Positions 35,201 through 43,644 of a DNA stretch of 64,000 nucleotides are shown in pieces; position 1 is the first letter of the stretch; each line of letters opens with the position of its first letter. The stretch is from Rhizobium sp. NZLR1. GTDB lineage: Bacteria; Pseudomonadota; Alphaproteobacteria; Rhizobiales; Rhizobiaceae. The notes under the pieces were generated by a model, which saw only the letters and a program-made list of their open reading frames with translations, was not told where the DNA came from and did no database searches. Made by a program: the position numbers and the translations under genes. The stretch lies in NCBI RefSeq assembly GCF_017357385.1, contig NZ_CP071633.1:248001-312000 (forward strand). Reading direction: 5' to 3'.

Positions 35201-35545
35201 ATGATCCAGCGTTACCAGAAAGGTTCGCGCATGAGCCAAGCCGTCAGCTATGGCGGTCTCGTCTATATTGCCGGTCAGGTCGCGGAAAATCGCAAGGCTG
35301 ATATCGAGGAGCAGACCCGCGACGTGCTCGGCAAGATCGACGCCCTTCTGAAGGAAGCCGGTATCGACCGCTCGCGTCTCCTCGCTGTCAATGTCTTCCT
35401 GCCGGCGATTACCGATTTCGAGGCGATGAACGGCGTTTATGACAGCTGGATCGACATGGAAAACCCGCCGGCCCGCGCCTGCGTCGAGGCGCGCCTCGCC
35501 GATCCGGATCTGCGCGTCGAAATGACCGCGGTCGCGGCGCTATAA
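35201..35545 (+). CDS. RidA family enamine/imine deaminase
   Basis: A 114-residue RidA/YjgF-type protein. The recognisable parts are VSYGGLVYIAGQVAEN near the N-terminus and the ENPPARACVEARLADP segment, whose first arginine is the conserved ligand for 2-iminoacids. RidA proteins hydrolyse reactive imines released by PLP enzymes. Directly following the PLP enzyme gene, it probably acts on that enzyme's product. Confidence 0.88.
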   Translation: MIQRYQKGSRMSQAVSYGGLVYIAGQVAENRKADIEEQTRDVLGKIDALLKEAGIDRSRLLAVNVFLPAITDFEAMNGVYDSWIDMENPPARACVEARLADPDLRVEMTAVAAL

Positions 35546-35576
35546 TTGCACGGCAACCGCCCGCACTGGAGACTTC

Positions 35577-36590
35577 ATGCACAGCGGCCTCGTCAATCCG
35601 ATCGACTTTTCGCGCGAGGGCCGACAGGCTGGCCATCTCGCCATTCCCTATTCGATCGATCGTTCGCCCTATTATCAGATCCGCATTCCGATCCTCCGTC
35701 TCAGAAATGGTGAGGGACCGTCTTTGCTGCTGATGGCCGGTAATCATGGCGACGAATACGAGGGCGAACTCCAGCTCGCCCGGCTGATCCGCCTGCTTGA
35801 AGTTACTCAGATCCGCGGTGCCGTCACCATCCTGCCGATGGCGAACCTGCCGGCGGTGATGGCGGCCAAACGCTGCTCGCCCTTCGACGGCGGCAACCTC
35901 AACCGGGCCTTTCCCGGCGATCCCTTGGGGTTGCCGACGGCGCGGCTGGCGCATTTCCTCGAACACGAACTCTTTCCGCGCCACGACGTCATGCTCGACC
36001 TGCACTCGGGCGGCACGTCGATGGCGCACCTGCCCTGCACGCTGATCGAGCGGCAGGCCGACGCCGCCCGCTTCGAGCGATCCGTCTCGCTGATGCGGGC
36101 GATCGGAGCATCGCATGCCTTCATCGCCGACAACGGGCCGGCGGCGCCGACATCGATGGGGGCTGCGGCACGGGTGGGGACTGTCGGTCTTTCCGGCGAG
36201 TTCGGCGGTGGCGGGACCGTGACGCCTGCGACGATGGCCTTCACCGCGGCAGCGATCGACCGGTTGCTCCTCACGCTCCGTATCGTCAAACACCCGATCC
36301 TGTCGCGAGCGACCCTCGCCGAACCGGGGCCGTTGCAGCTTCTCTCGCTGTCCCGGCACAGCCAGGGCATCTATGCCAACCGCAGAGGCTGGTTCGAACC
36401 GGCCGTCACGCTTGAAGCCACCGTTTCTGCCGGCGATCTGGCCGGATGGTATCACGATCTGGAACGGCTGGAGCAGCCGGAGGAAGAGCTCCGCTTTGCC
36501 GAGAGCGGCATCGTCATTTCCCAGCGTCTGCATTGCGACAGCCAGGCCGGCGACTGTTTAATCCAGGTCGCCGAACCCATTGCAGCTTAG
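35577..36590 (+). CDS. Succinylglutamate desuccinylase/aspartoacylase family (AstE/DoeB-like) deacylase
   Basis: A 337-residue zinc-dependent M14-type hydrolase. Zinc ligands are visible as H57 and E60 (GNHGDEYEG) and H143 (LDLHSGG), with FDGGNLNRAFPG in between, and the GEFGGGG strand later. Relatives deacylate N-acyl amino acids; DoeB acts on N-acetyl-diaminobutyrate. It ends the rightward operon and overlaps the opposing gene by 4 bp at their stops. It may remove an acyl group from the imported compound. Confidence 0.8.
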   Translation: MHSGLVNPIDFSREGRQAGHLAIPYSIDRSPYYQIRIPILRLRNGEGPSLLLMAGNHGDEYEGELQLARLIRLLEVTQIRGAVTILPMANLPAVMAAKRCSPFDGGNLNRAFPGDPLGLPTARLAHFLEHELFPRHDVMLDLHSGGTSMAHLPCTLIERQADAARFERSVSLMRAIGASHAFIADNGPAAPTSMGAAARVGTVGLSGEFGGGGTVTPATMAFTAAAIDRLLLTLRIVKHPILSRATLAEPGPLQLLSLSRHSQGIYANRRGWFEPAVTLEATVSAGDLAGWYHDLERLEQPEEELRFAESGIVISQRLHCDSQAGDCLIQVAEPIAA

Positions 36591-37771
36591 GTGATGGCGG
36601 CGACGGCCGCCTTGACCCAGTCGAGACGCTTTGCGGGGATGAGGCCGTAATTGTAGAAGTTCACGCCGTCGGCACCGGCATCAACGGCCGCCTTGGAGCG
36701 GGCCGCCAGCACAGCGGCTTCACCGACCTCGGGATAGAAGACGCGCAGGCCGACCCCGAGGAACTTTTCCGATCCAAGGGCTGCCCGGCCGGTGCGGATG
36801 ACATCGCCGATCGAATCCGGCTCCATGTCGTAGCAGCAGAGGATCGCCCCGTCGCAGAGCCTGCCGACGGCTGCGAGATCGACGCCGCCGAGCCAGCCAT
36901 CCTTCAGGTCGATGAGCACGATGCGTGTCGCCGGATCGGCTGCCGCCTTGATCTCGCCGATCAGGCTGGTCACCGGTTCGCTGCGCCAGGCAAGAAAGGC
37001 ATGCAGATCGGGGTGGTCGCGGAAGGCGTCGTTGCCCGCTGCCGGAAAGTCCGGGAACTGCCGCTCCGGGACAGCCCTTTCGCAGAGTTCGGTGATGAAG
37101 CGCTTGACCGATCGGCGCGCGCCTTCGACCGGTACGCCGGCCTTGGTGGCGCGCGCCGTGCAATGGTCGCAGAAGCAGAGCGACAGCAGGAAATCGTCTT
37201 CGGCGTTCAGGCCGACACCATCTTTTTCGTGATGGTATTCATGCGCGAAACCCATGAAGTTCGGGCTTTCGAGTTCCACCATGTCCGGCCGGTAGTTCGT
37301 CGTGATGTCGCGCACGAGAGTGACGGCATAGGCACGCGCCGCCGGGCTGGAGGGGCAAAGGTTGTAATAGTTGGGATTGCCGAAGGCGTTCTGCGTCGCG
37401 TGGTCGGGGTGCAGCATGCCGAGGCGGCTATTATGGAGGCAGACCGTCCAGCAGGAGACCTTGAGACCGGTTGTCTCACGCTCCCTGACGAGCGCTTCCA
37501 GCATGTCGCCGCGCTCGGCTACATTCCTGGCCATCAACGGCCGGATCACCTTGTCCTGCCACAGGCTTTCATCCGGCCGGAAATAAACCGTCCCGTCCTC
37601 GGGAAAATAGGCCTTCTGTTGCGGGCTGCGCGGCTGGAGAAAGCGGCCGGCATGATAAGAGGTCGCAAGGCTGACCGTATTGAGGCCGGCCCGGTTGCGA
37701 AGCTCGGCGGCAATCGTGTCGACCCCCTGATCATGGATATCCCAGGGGTAAGTCCACATGGAAAGATGCAT
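36587..37771 (-). CDS. Unrecognised protein, TIM-barrel glycoside-hydrolase-like
   Basis: A 394-residue soluble protein without signal peptide. I do not recognise a named family. Visible features are an N-terminal MHLSMWTYPWDI strand, a central ELESPNFMGFAHEYHH segment with a cluster of possible metal or catalytic residues, a cysteine motif CFCDHC, and a repeated beta-alpha pattern ending in DGVNFYNYGLIP, all suggestive of a (beta/alpha)8 barrel like that of alpha-amylase or GH10-like hypothetical proteins. It faces the AstE-like gene (stops overlap) and lies near a candidate IclR site, so it likely belongs to the same pathway. Confidence 0.6.
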   Translation of the reverse strand: MHLSMWTYPWDIHDQGVDTIAAELRNRAGLNTVSLATSYHAGRFLQPRSPQQKAYFPEDGTVYFRPDESLWQDKVIRPLMARNVAERGDMLEALVRERETTGLKVSCWTVCLHNSRLGMLHPDHATQNAFGNPNYYNLCPSSPAARAYAVTLVRDITTNYRPDMVELESPNFMGFAHEYHHEKDGVGLNAEDDFLLSLCFCDHCTARATKAGVPVEGARRSVKRFITELCERAVPERQFPDFPAAGNDAFRDHPDLHAFLAWRSEPVTSLIGEIKAAADPATRIVLIDLKDGWLGGVDLAAVGRLCDGAILCCYDMEPDSIGDVIRTGRAALGSEKFLGVGLRVFYPEVGEAAVLAARSKAAVDAGADGVNFYNYGLIPAKRLDWVKAAVAAIT

Positions 37772-37787
37772 GGCGCGCTCCCAAATC

Positions 37788-37805
37788 TGTCCACTTTATA
37801 GAACA
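37788..37805. promoter_or_regulatory. Candidate IclR site, copy 2
   Basis: TGTCC-N8-GAACA, 17 bp before the start of the 36587-37771 gene, of the same form as the sequence at 28342-28359. Two more GTGTCC hexamers follow at 37807-37824, giving a cluster of TGGACA-type half-sites on the minus strand. Confidence 0.35.
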
Positions 37806-37867
37806 CGTGTCCATAATAGTGTCCAGGCTGATCTTTGGGTGCAGGCCTTCGGCGCTCCCGCCGTGCA

Positions 37868-38542
37868 TCAAATATCCACGACAAGGCCCTTGGCTTTCAG
37901 CACCGCGTCGAGATTGCTGACCTCGATGACCGACTTGCCCTCTTTGTACGCGGCGATATAGCCGGCTTCGGCGTCTTCGCGGGCCTGCGAGAGCCGGGCG
38001 GCTTCCCGCGCTTCCTGCCTGCGCACGACCACCAGTCCGTCGGCATCGCCGACGATGATGTCGCCGGGATTGATGGTTTCGCCGCCGACGATGATTGGGT
38101 CGTTCACCGCCGCAATAGTTTCCTTCACCGTGCCCTTGATGCAGACGCTGAGCGAGAAGACCGGGAAACCGAGTTCCCGCAGTTGCAGCGTGTCGCGCAC
38201 GCCGGTGTCGGTGACGAGACCGCCGATGCCCTTCGCCAGGCAGGCATTGGCGAGCACATCGCCGAAGGATCCGGCCTCCTCGTATTCCCCTGCCGATACG
38301 ACGATGATATCGCCGGGCTTTGCGTAGTTGATGGCAAGCTGCAGCATGATGTTGTCGCGCGGCGCACATTTCACCGTAAAGGCCGGGCCGCACAGTTTCA
38401 TGCGGTAGTCGACGGGCTTGAGGCGGGAGGAAAGTGCGCCGCGGCGTCCCTGGGCTTCGTGGATCGTCGCCGGCGAAAACTTGGAAACGGCGTCTATATC
38501 GGCTTTATCAGGCCGCTCAGTGATATCTTTTATATGGATCAT
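37868..38542 (-). CDS. RraA/HMG-CHA aldolase family protein
   Basis: A 224-residue protein of the RraA-like aldolase family. The start at 38542 has GAGG 6 nt upstream. Signature stretches are CGPAFTVKCAPRDNIMLQLAI, GDIIVVSAGEYEEAGSFGDVLANACLAKGIGGLVTDTGVRD (in part) and the metal-binding region NPGDIIVGDADGLVVV. Members cleave 4-hydroxy-4-methyl-2-oxoglutarate or carboxy-hydroxy-oxoadipate and decarboxylate oxaloacetate. It is the last gene of the leftward amino-acid-importer operon. It probably splits a late pathway intermediate into pyruvate plus a second product. Confidence 0.82.
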   Translation of the reverse strand: MIHIKDITERPDKADIDAVSKFSPATIHEAQGRRGALSSRLKPVDYRMKLCGPAFTVKCAPRDNIMLQLAINYAKPGDIIVVSAGEYEEAGSFGDVLANACLAKGIGGLVTDTGVRDTLQLRELGFPVFSLSVCIKGTVKETIAAVNDPIIVGGETINPGDIIVGDADGLVVVRRQEAREAARLSQAREDAEAGYIAAYKEGKSVIEVSNLDAVLKAKGLVVDI

Positions 38543-38633
38543 GGATGCCTCACATCGTTGGTGACGGCGGGCATGCCCCGCCGTCGGATTTCGTTTGGAA
38601 ATCGTCACTTGAGGACGTTGAGGCCGGGAGGCC

Positions 38634-39470
38634 TCACGGGATCGGGTCGAACTTCAGCTCGGAGAGCGGCACGACCTTATCGGTGCGGGTCATCTTGTAT
38701 TCGGTATCCGGGCCGAGCCACTTGTCCCAGATCTTGTTGATCTCGCCCGCTGCGTCGAGCTTGTGAAGGATTTCGTTGACCTTGGCGGTCAGCGCCGGCT
38801 GATCCTTGGCCATGCCGATGCCGATCGGCTGGTAAAGCATCGGCTCCTCGATCATCCGCATTTCCTTGCCCTTGCTCTTCGATTCATTGACGAACTTGGT
38901 CGTCGTCATGGTGTTGGCCACCATGCCGCGGGCCTTGCCCTGCTGGACGGCGAGATAGGCCGAGGCTGTATCCTGGAATGTCAGCGGGTCGGATTTGTTA
39001 AGCTTGATCGACATTTCCGAGGTCGAACCCTTGGTCGAAGCGAGGCGCTGGCCTGCATAATCGGCCTTCTTCTTGCCGGCATCGTCGGCCGGCACGATCA
39101 GCATCTCCTTTGCGAGATAATAGGGATCGCTGAACTGGATCTGCTCGGCGCGGCTCACCGTATAGGCGAGGTTTGCAACGGTGATGTCGACGCGGCCGAG
39201 CTTGACCTCGGGCACGCGGGCTTCGACCGAAACCGGCTTGATTTCAGCCTTGACGCCCAATTCCTTGGCGATGGCGCCGCAGAGATCGACGTCGAAACCG
39301 GCCATTTCGCGGGTCTTCGGATCCGGCGAAGCGAAGGGGGGAACGTCGGCGAAAGTCGCGCAGCGCAGGGTCTTCGCCGACATGATGGTGTCGAGCTGAT
39401 CGGCTTTCGCGGGCAAGGCGGCCGCCATGCCGGCAAATGCGACGGTGAGGCTCAGGTATTTCCAGTTCAT
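38634..39470 (-). CDS. Polar amino acid-type periplasmic binding protein
   Basis: A 278-residue family-3 binding protein. The signal peptide (MNWKYLSLTVAFAGMAAALP) is cleaved after ALPAKA. Motifs: LRCATFADVPPFASPDP, GFDVDLCGAIAKELGVKAEI, LGRVDITVANLAYT. The ATG at 39470 follows AAGGAGA. It serves the ATPase and two permeases just upstream in the leftward operon. Its ligand is unknown but should be a charged or polar amino acid. Confidence 0.87.
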   Translation of the reverse strand: MNWKYLSLTVAFAGMAAALPAKADQLDTIMSAKTLRCATFADVPPFASPDPKTREMAGFDVDLCGAIAKELGVKAEIKPVSVEARVPEVKLGRVDITVANLAYTVSRAEQIQFSDPYYLAKEMLIVPADDAGKKKADYAGQRLASTKGSTSEMSIKLNKSDPLTFQDTASAYLAVQQGKARGMVANTMTTTKFVNESKSKGKEMRMIEEPMLYQPIGIGMAKDQPALTAKVNEILHKLDAAGEINKIWDKWLGPDTEYKMTRTDKVVPLSELKFDPIP

Positions 39471-39501
39471 TGCTGTTCTCCTTTGTTTTTGGTCGTTGGT
39501 C

Positions 39502-40266
39502 TCAATGCCTGAGATCAGCGAGGAAACGCTGAGCCCGGGGATGGGTCGGATTGTTGAAGAAGTCCTCGGGAGTCGCCGTTTCGATGATCTGGCCCGCATC
39601 GATGAACCAGATCCGATCGGCGACGTCGCGCGCGAAACCCATTTCGTGGGTGACGCAGAGCATGGTCATGCCTTCGGACGCCAGGCTCTTCATGACGGCG
39701 AGCACCTCGCCGACCATTTCGGGATCGAGCGCACTCGTCGGCTCGTCGAACAGCATCACCGGCGGTTCCATGGCAAGGGCGCGGGCGATCGCCACCCGCT
39801 GCTGCTGGCCGCCCGACAGTTGACCGGGATAGGACCGGGCCTTGTCGGCGAGGCCGACCCGATCGAGCAGCTTAAGGGCCTTTTCGTGCGCGGCAGCGGC
39901 TGCCACGCCTTTCACCCGGATCGGCGACATCGATACGTTTTCGGCGACCGAAAGATGCGGAAACAGGTTGAAATTCTGGAATACGAAACCGATCCGGCTG
40001 CGCATCGTATTGAGTTCTCTCGCCCGCATCGAGGCGTGAATGTTTTGCCCGTCGAGCGTGATCGATCCGCTATTGATCTCCTCAAGGCGATTGATCGTGC
40101 GGATCAGCGTGGATTTTCCCGAACCGGACGGTCCGCAGATGACCACGACCTCGCCGCGCGCAACCTGCGCATCGATGTCCTTCAGGACCGGATAGTCGCC
40201 GTAGCTCTTGCAGACCTGCGAAAGCCGGATCGTCTGCGATTCCTGCGTTGAAACGGACATGGTCAT
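39502..40266 (-). CDS. Polar amino acid ABC transporter ATPase
   Basis: A 254-residue GlnQ/HisP-family ATPase with Walker [10 protein letters not shown], signature [15 protein letters not shown], Walker [16 protein letters not shown] and [14 protein letters not shown]. The ATG at 40266 has GGAG 6 nt upstream and shares ATGA with the stop of the permease before it. The open frame runs further but only antisense to that permease. Confidence 0.9.
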   Translation of the reverse strand: MTMSVSTQESQTIRLSQVCKSYGDYPVLKDIDAQVARGEVVVICGPSGSGKSTLIRTINRLEEINSGSITLDGQNIHASMRARELNTMRSRIGFVFQNFNLFPHLSVAENVSMSPIRVKGVAAAAAHEKALKLLDRVGLADKARSYPGQLSGGQQQRVAIARALAMEPPVMLFDEPTSALDPEMVGEVLAVMKSLASEGMTMLCVTHEMGFARDVADRIWFIDAGQIIETATPEDFFNNPTHPRAQRFLADLRH

Positions 40267-41018
40267 AGCTGCTCCGATACGATTTTCGACGGCGTGACCA
40301 GGGCGGCGGGGACGTTGAGAAGTCCCGCACGCCGCCGCGTGATGCGCCGCTCGAGGCGATTTGCGAAGTAGGTCAGCGTCCAGCAGATGGCGAAGTAGAC
40401 GATCGCCAGGATGAGGAAGACCTGGAAAGGCTGCGTCAGCAGCTGATTGTTGACCTGGCTTGCCGCAAAGGTCAGGTCCGGCACGTTGATCACGTAGCCG
40501 AGCGTCGTGTCCTTGATCGTCGACACGAAGGTGGAGAGGATGCTCGGGATCATGTTGTAGAGCGCCTGCGGCAGGATGATGTAGCGCATCGCGCCGATAT
40601 GACCGTGGCCAAGCGCACGCGCCGCATCCATCTGGCCCGGTCCGAGCGCGACGATGCCCGCACGGACGACCTCGCTCAGGAACGCGCTCTGGTAGACCAC
40701 GAGTGTCGTCAGCATGGTGACGAAGCTTGGCACGTCGGCGCCGGTCAGCAGCGGAACCAGGAAATAGCTCCACAGGATGAGCATCAGCAGCGGCACGCCC
40801 CTGGTGAAATAAACAAGGGCAGTGACTGGCCAGCGCAGCAGCGGCGACTGAGAGAGCCGCGCCATTGCAAATACGATGCTGACCGGAAAGGCGAGAGCGA
40901 TGCTCAGCGCCGACAGGATCAGCGTATTGGCGAGCCCGCCGAGCGGTCCGTTCGGATATTGGCCGATCAAGAGCAGCAGCCAATAGTCTCGGACAATGGC
41001 GATCATATCGTGGATCAT
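40263..41018 (-). CDS. Polar amino acid ABC transporter permease (second)
   Basis: A 251-residue HisM-type permease with about five helices, [18 protein letters not shown] near the middle and the EAA loop [26 protein letters not shown]. It has a basic C-terminal extension ([12 protein letters not shown]). It overlaps both neighbours by 4 bp. Confidence 0.89.
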   Translation of the reverse strand: MIHDMIAIVRDYWLLLLIGQYPNGPLGGLANTLILSALSIALAFPVSIVFAMARLSQSPLLRWPVTALVYFTRGVPLLMLILWSYFLVPLLTGADVPSFVTMLTTLVVYQSAFLSEVVRAGIVALGPGQMDAARALGHGHIGAMRYIILPQALYNMIPSILSTFVSTIKDTTLGYVINVPDLTFAASQVNNQLLTQPFQVFLILAIVYFAICWTLTYFANRLERRITRRRAGLLNVPAALVTPSKIVSEQL

Positions 41019-41722
41019 GCGCGCGCGCTCCTGGCAGGATCCGCGCGCATCGACAGATAGGCGCCGATGCTCATGATCACGAGCGAGAAGAAGAGGTAGA
41101 GAACGGTGCCGATCAGGTAGATTTCGAAGGTCCGGAAGCTGAGGTTCTCGATTTCCTTGACCGCATGCGTCAGTTCCGACGCCCCGATGATGACGGCGAG
41201 ACTGCTGTTCTTGAACAGCGAGACACTATGATTGACGAGCGGCGGCAGCGCGTTGCGCACGCCCTGCGGCATGATGACGAAACGCATCGCCGAGACATAA
41301 CCGTGGCCCAGCGCCCGAGCCGCCTCCATTTGGCCGGGACCGACCGAGCGCACGCCCGAACGAAGATCTTCGCTGAAATAGGCCGCCTGGCAAAGCCCAA
41401 GCCCGATCACCGCGAAGATGGCCTCGGCATTATGGATGGCCAGCCATTCTCCCAGCCCGCTCGGCATCAGGGTGAAGATCCCGAAATACCACAGCATCAG
41501 CTGGACCAGGGTGGGGACGTTGCGGTGGTAGGATACGTAAGCGGCAACTATCGGATCGCCGAAGCGAAAGGGCGACAGACGCAAACTGAGCAGCAGAACT
41601 GCCAGCGCCATCGCTAGCGACCAGGATCCGGCAAAGATGATGAAGGTCATCTCGATGCCATGCAGCAGCATGGCGACATATTCCGGATTTCCGAGGATTG
41701 CCGAAAGGTCGAAACCGCTCAC
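41015..41722 (-). CDS. Polar amino acid ABC transporter permease (first)
   Basis: A 235-residue HisQ/GltJ-type permease: [20 protein letters not shown] and the EAA loop [26 protein letters not shown]. It overlaps the SDR stop and the next permease start by four bases each, so SDR, permeases and ATPase are one transcript. Confidence 0.89.
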   Translation of the reverse strand: MSGFDLSAILGNPEYVAMLLHGIEMTFIIFAGSWSLAMALAVLLLSLRLSPFRFGDPIVAAYVSYHRNVPTLVQLMLWYFGIFTLMPSGLGEWLAIHNAEAIFAVIGLGLCQAAYFSEDLRSGVRSVGPGQMEAARALGHGYVSAMRFVIMPQGVRNALPPLVNHSVSLFKNSSLAVIIGASELTHAVKEIENLSFRTFEIYLIGTVLYLFFSLVIMSIGAYLSMRADPARSARA

Positions 41723-42492
41723 GGAGTTGGCTCCCCGGAGGGATCTGTCTTTAGCTGCGGCCTTGCGGTCTGCAGGCCACCCATGACCTGCAGCGTCGGC
41801 GTGATCTCCATATGTCCGATGTTGACGGCGACGGGGGCCGATATGGCGAAGGCGATCGCGTCGGCGATATCGCCCGCCTGCGGCAGTTCGAAACCGTCGA
41901 TGAACTTTTCCCGAATGCTCGGATCATCGCCGTGGACGTGATTGAAAATATCCGTGGCGACGCGGCCGGGGCAGATTTCCGTGACCCGTACCCGCTTGCC
42001 GAAAGCGTCGATGCGCAGCTGGTTGGACAGCATGCTCACCCCTGCCTTGGTGGCGTGATAGGAGGAATTGCCGCCGAAATTATAGGCGCCGGCGATCGAC
42101 GAGATGTTGATGACGTGGCCGCGGTCCCGCGCCACCATGCCCGGCACGACCAGGCGGCAGATGTGCAGGACGGCTCGCAGATTGACGTCGACGATGAGAT
42201 CGATATCGCTTTCGTCGGCTTCCAGAAACTTCTTCGGCCGGTCGACGCCGGCATTGTTGACGAGGATGTCGAATTCCACCCGACGCGCGAGCTCGGCGAT
42301 CGCCTCACGGTCGGTCACATCGATGGTGTGGGCGACGCAGCCTGTGCGTGTCGCCAACTGTTTCAGTGCTTCGGCACTGCGGGCAACGGCATGGACTTCG
42401 ATGTTCTCTCGGCGAAGCCGCTCAACCACGGCTGCGCCGATACCGGAGGATGCGCCGGTCACCAGTGCGGTCTTGTAGTCGGAGAATGGCAT
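41719..42492 (-). CDS. Short-chain dehydrogenase/reductase
   Basis: A 257-residue classical SDR of the YdfG/serine-dehydrogenase-like kind. It has TGASSGIG at 12-19, NNAGVDRP, the catalytic serine in INISSIAG and YHATK. Some YdfG-type enzymes oxidise 3-hydroxyacids or L-allo-threonine and serine. It is the first gene of the leftward importer operon, divergent from a LysR regulator. Given the neighbours, it may oxidise a hydroxyamino acid; this is inference. Confidence 0.86.
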   Translation of the reverse strand: MPFSDYKTALVTGASSGIGAAVVERLRRENIEVHAVARSAEALKQLATRTGCVAHTIDVTDREAIAELARRVEFDILVNNAGVDRPKKFLEADESDIDLIVDVNLRAVLHICRLVVPGMVARDRGHVINISSIAGAYNFGGNSSYHATKAGVSMLSNQLRIDAFGKRVRVTEICPGRVATDIFNHVHGDDPSIREKFIDGFELPQAGDIADAIAFAISAPVAVNIGHMEITPTLQVMGGLQTARPQLKTDPSGEPTP

Positions 42493-42553
42493 TGTCGTTC
42501 CCTTGTTGTTGAAAGAGAGAGTAGCGAAGCTTCAACCCCTTGCCTAAGACCGA

Positions 42554-42582
42554 TTATCTCTGGAGCAATAAGCAACGGTTAT
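42554..42582. promoter_or_regulatory. Candidate LysR-type operator
   Basis: Two interlocked short inverted repeats, TTAT-N10-ATAA (42554-42571) and ATAA-N7-TTAT (42568-42582), in the gap between the SDR and LysR genes. The second has the T-N11-A spacing common in LysR sites. Confidence 0.4.
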
Positions 42583-42724
42583 GGAGCCGGTGCGGTCTGC
42601 CGAAGAAGAGAAAGCGGCGATGCCGGCATTCTCTCGCGGCCTTGCCTCAGGCCGCGTCGCGTTGCAAAAGCGACGCGCGTCTGCAAACATGCCATCCGCA
42701 GATCAGCACGGTACCCCGATCCCC

Positions 42725-43630
42725 ATGGACATCAGACGCCTCAAATCTTTCATCGTGATCGTCGACAGCGGCAGCATCACGCGAGCGGCGGATCTTTTGC
42801 ATATCGCCCAGCCGGCTCTCAGTCAGCAGCTTGCGGCGCTGGAAGAGCATTTCGGCCACAAGCTGCTGATCCGCAGCCAGCAGGGCGTCAGCATGACCGA
42901 TGCGGGACACGCGGTGTATCGCCATGCGCAGATTATCCTTCGGCAGATGGAGCAGGCGCAGGCCGATGCATCGGCGGCCGGAAATTCGCTTGCCGGACGC
43001 GTCTCCGTCGGCCTCGTGCCGTTCAGCAGTGCGGCGACGCTCTCGGTCGACCTGCTGGCGGAGACCCGGAAACGGCATCCCGGAATTCTCCTGCATCTGA
43101 CCGAAAGTGTCGGTCAGACCTATAGCCAGATGATCATGAACGGGCGGCTGGAGATGGCGCTTCTCCACGGAACCGGACCGATCAAGGGCGTGCGGTTCGA
43201 ACCGATCCTCAGCGAAGAGTTTTTCCTGGTCGCCCATCGCGACTTTGCCATTGAAGCGGATGCGAAACCGGTTCCGGTCAACACTCTCGACGGAATACCG
43301 CTGCTCCTGCCCCCGGTCTATAATTTCGTCCGCCGCGCGGTCGATACCGCCTTCACCCGCACGCGCACCAATTTGAAAGTCGTGGCGGAAGTCGAAATCG
43401 TCCGCACGCTCGCCCGCGCGGTGGACGGCGGTCTCGGCGCGACGATCATGCCGAAAGCCATCGCCGACCGCATCGTCTCTGAATCGAGCGAGCCGCTGAT
43501 TTGCCGGCTCGTCTCGCCCCGGATCGAGGAAACCCTTTCGCTTTGCGTTTCCGACCAGAATCCCTTGTCGGAACCGGCCCTTGCCGTCCGAGACATCCTT
43601 CTGGAGTTGACGGCGCGGCTGAAAGCCTGA
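42725..43630 (+). CDS. LysR family transcriptional regulator (Nac/Cbl-like)
   Basis: A 301-residue LysR-type regulator. The N-terminal winged HTH (MDIRRLKSFIVIVDSGSI, then AADLLHIAQPALSQQLAALEEHFGHKLLIR) precedes a periplasmic-binding-like effector domain. The ATG at 42725 gives the canonical N-terminus; the upstream frame to 42581 is not family-like. It is divergent from the SDR/importer operon and convergent with the aminotransferase, so it could regulate either; the divergent operon is the more likely target. Confidence 0.87.
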   Translation: MDIRRLKSFIVIVDSGSITRAADLLHIAQPALSQQLAALEEHFGHKLLIRSQQGVSMTDAGHAVYRHAQIILRQMEQAQADASAAGNSLAGRVSVGLVPFSSAATLSVDLLAETRKRHPGILLHLTESVGQTYSQMIMNGRLEMALLHGTGPIKGVRFEPILSEEFFLVAHRDFAIEADAKPVPVNTLDGIPLLLPPVYNFVRRAVDTAFTRTRTNLKVVAEVEIVRTLARAVDGGLGATIMPKAIADRIVSESSEPLICRLVSPRIEETLSLCVSDQNPLSEPALAVRDILLELTARLKA

Positions 43631-43644
43631 GACGCAATTGCCGG

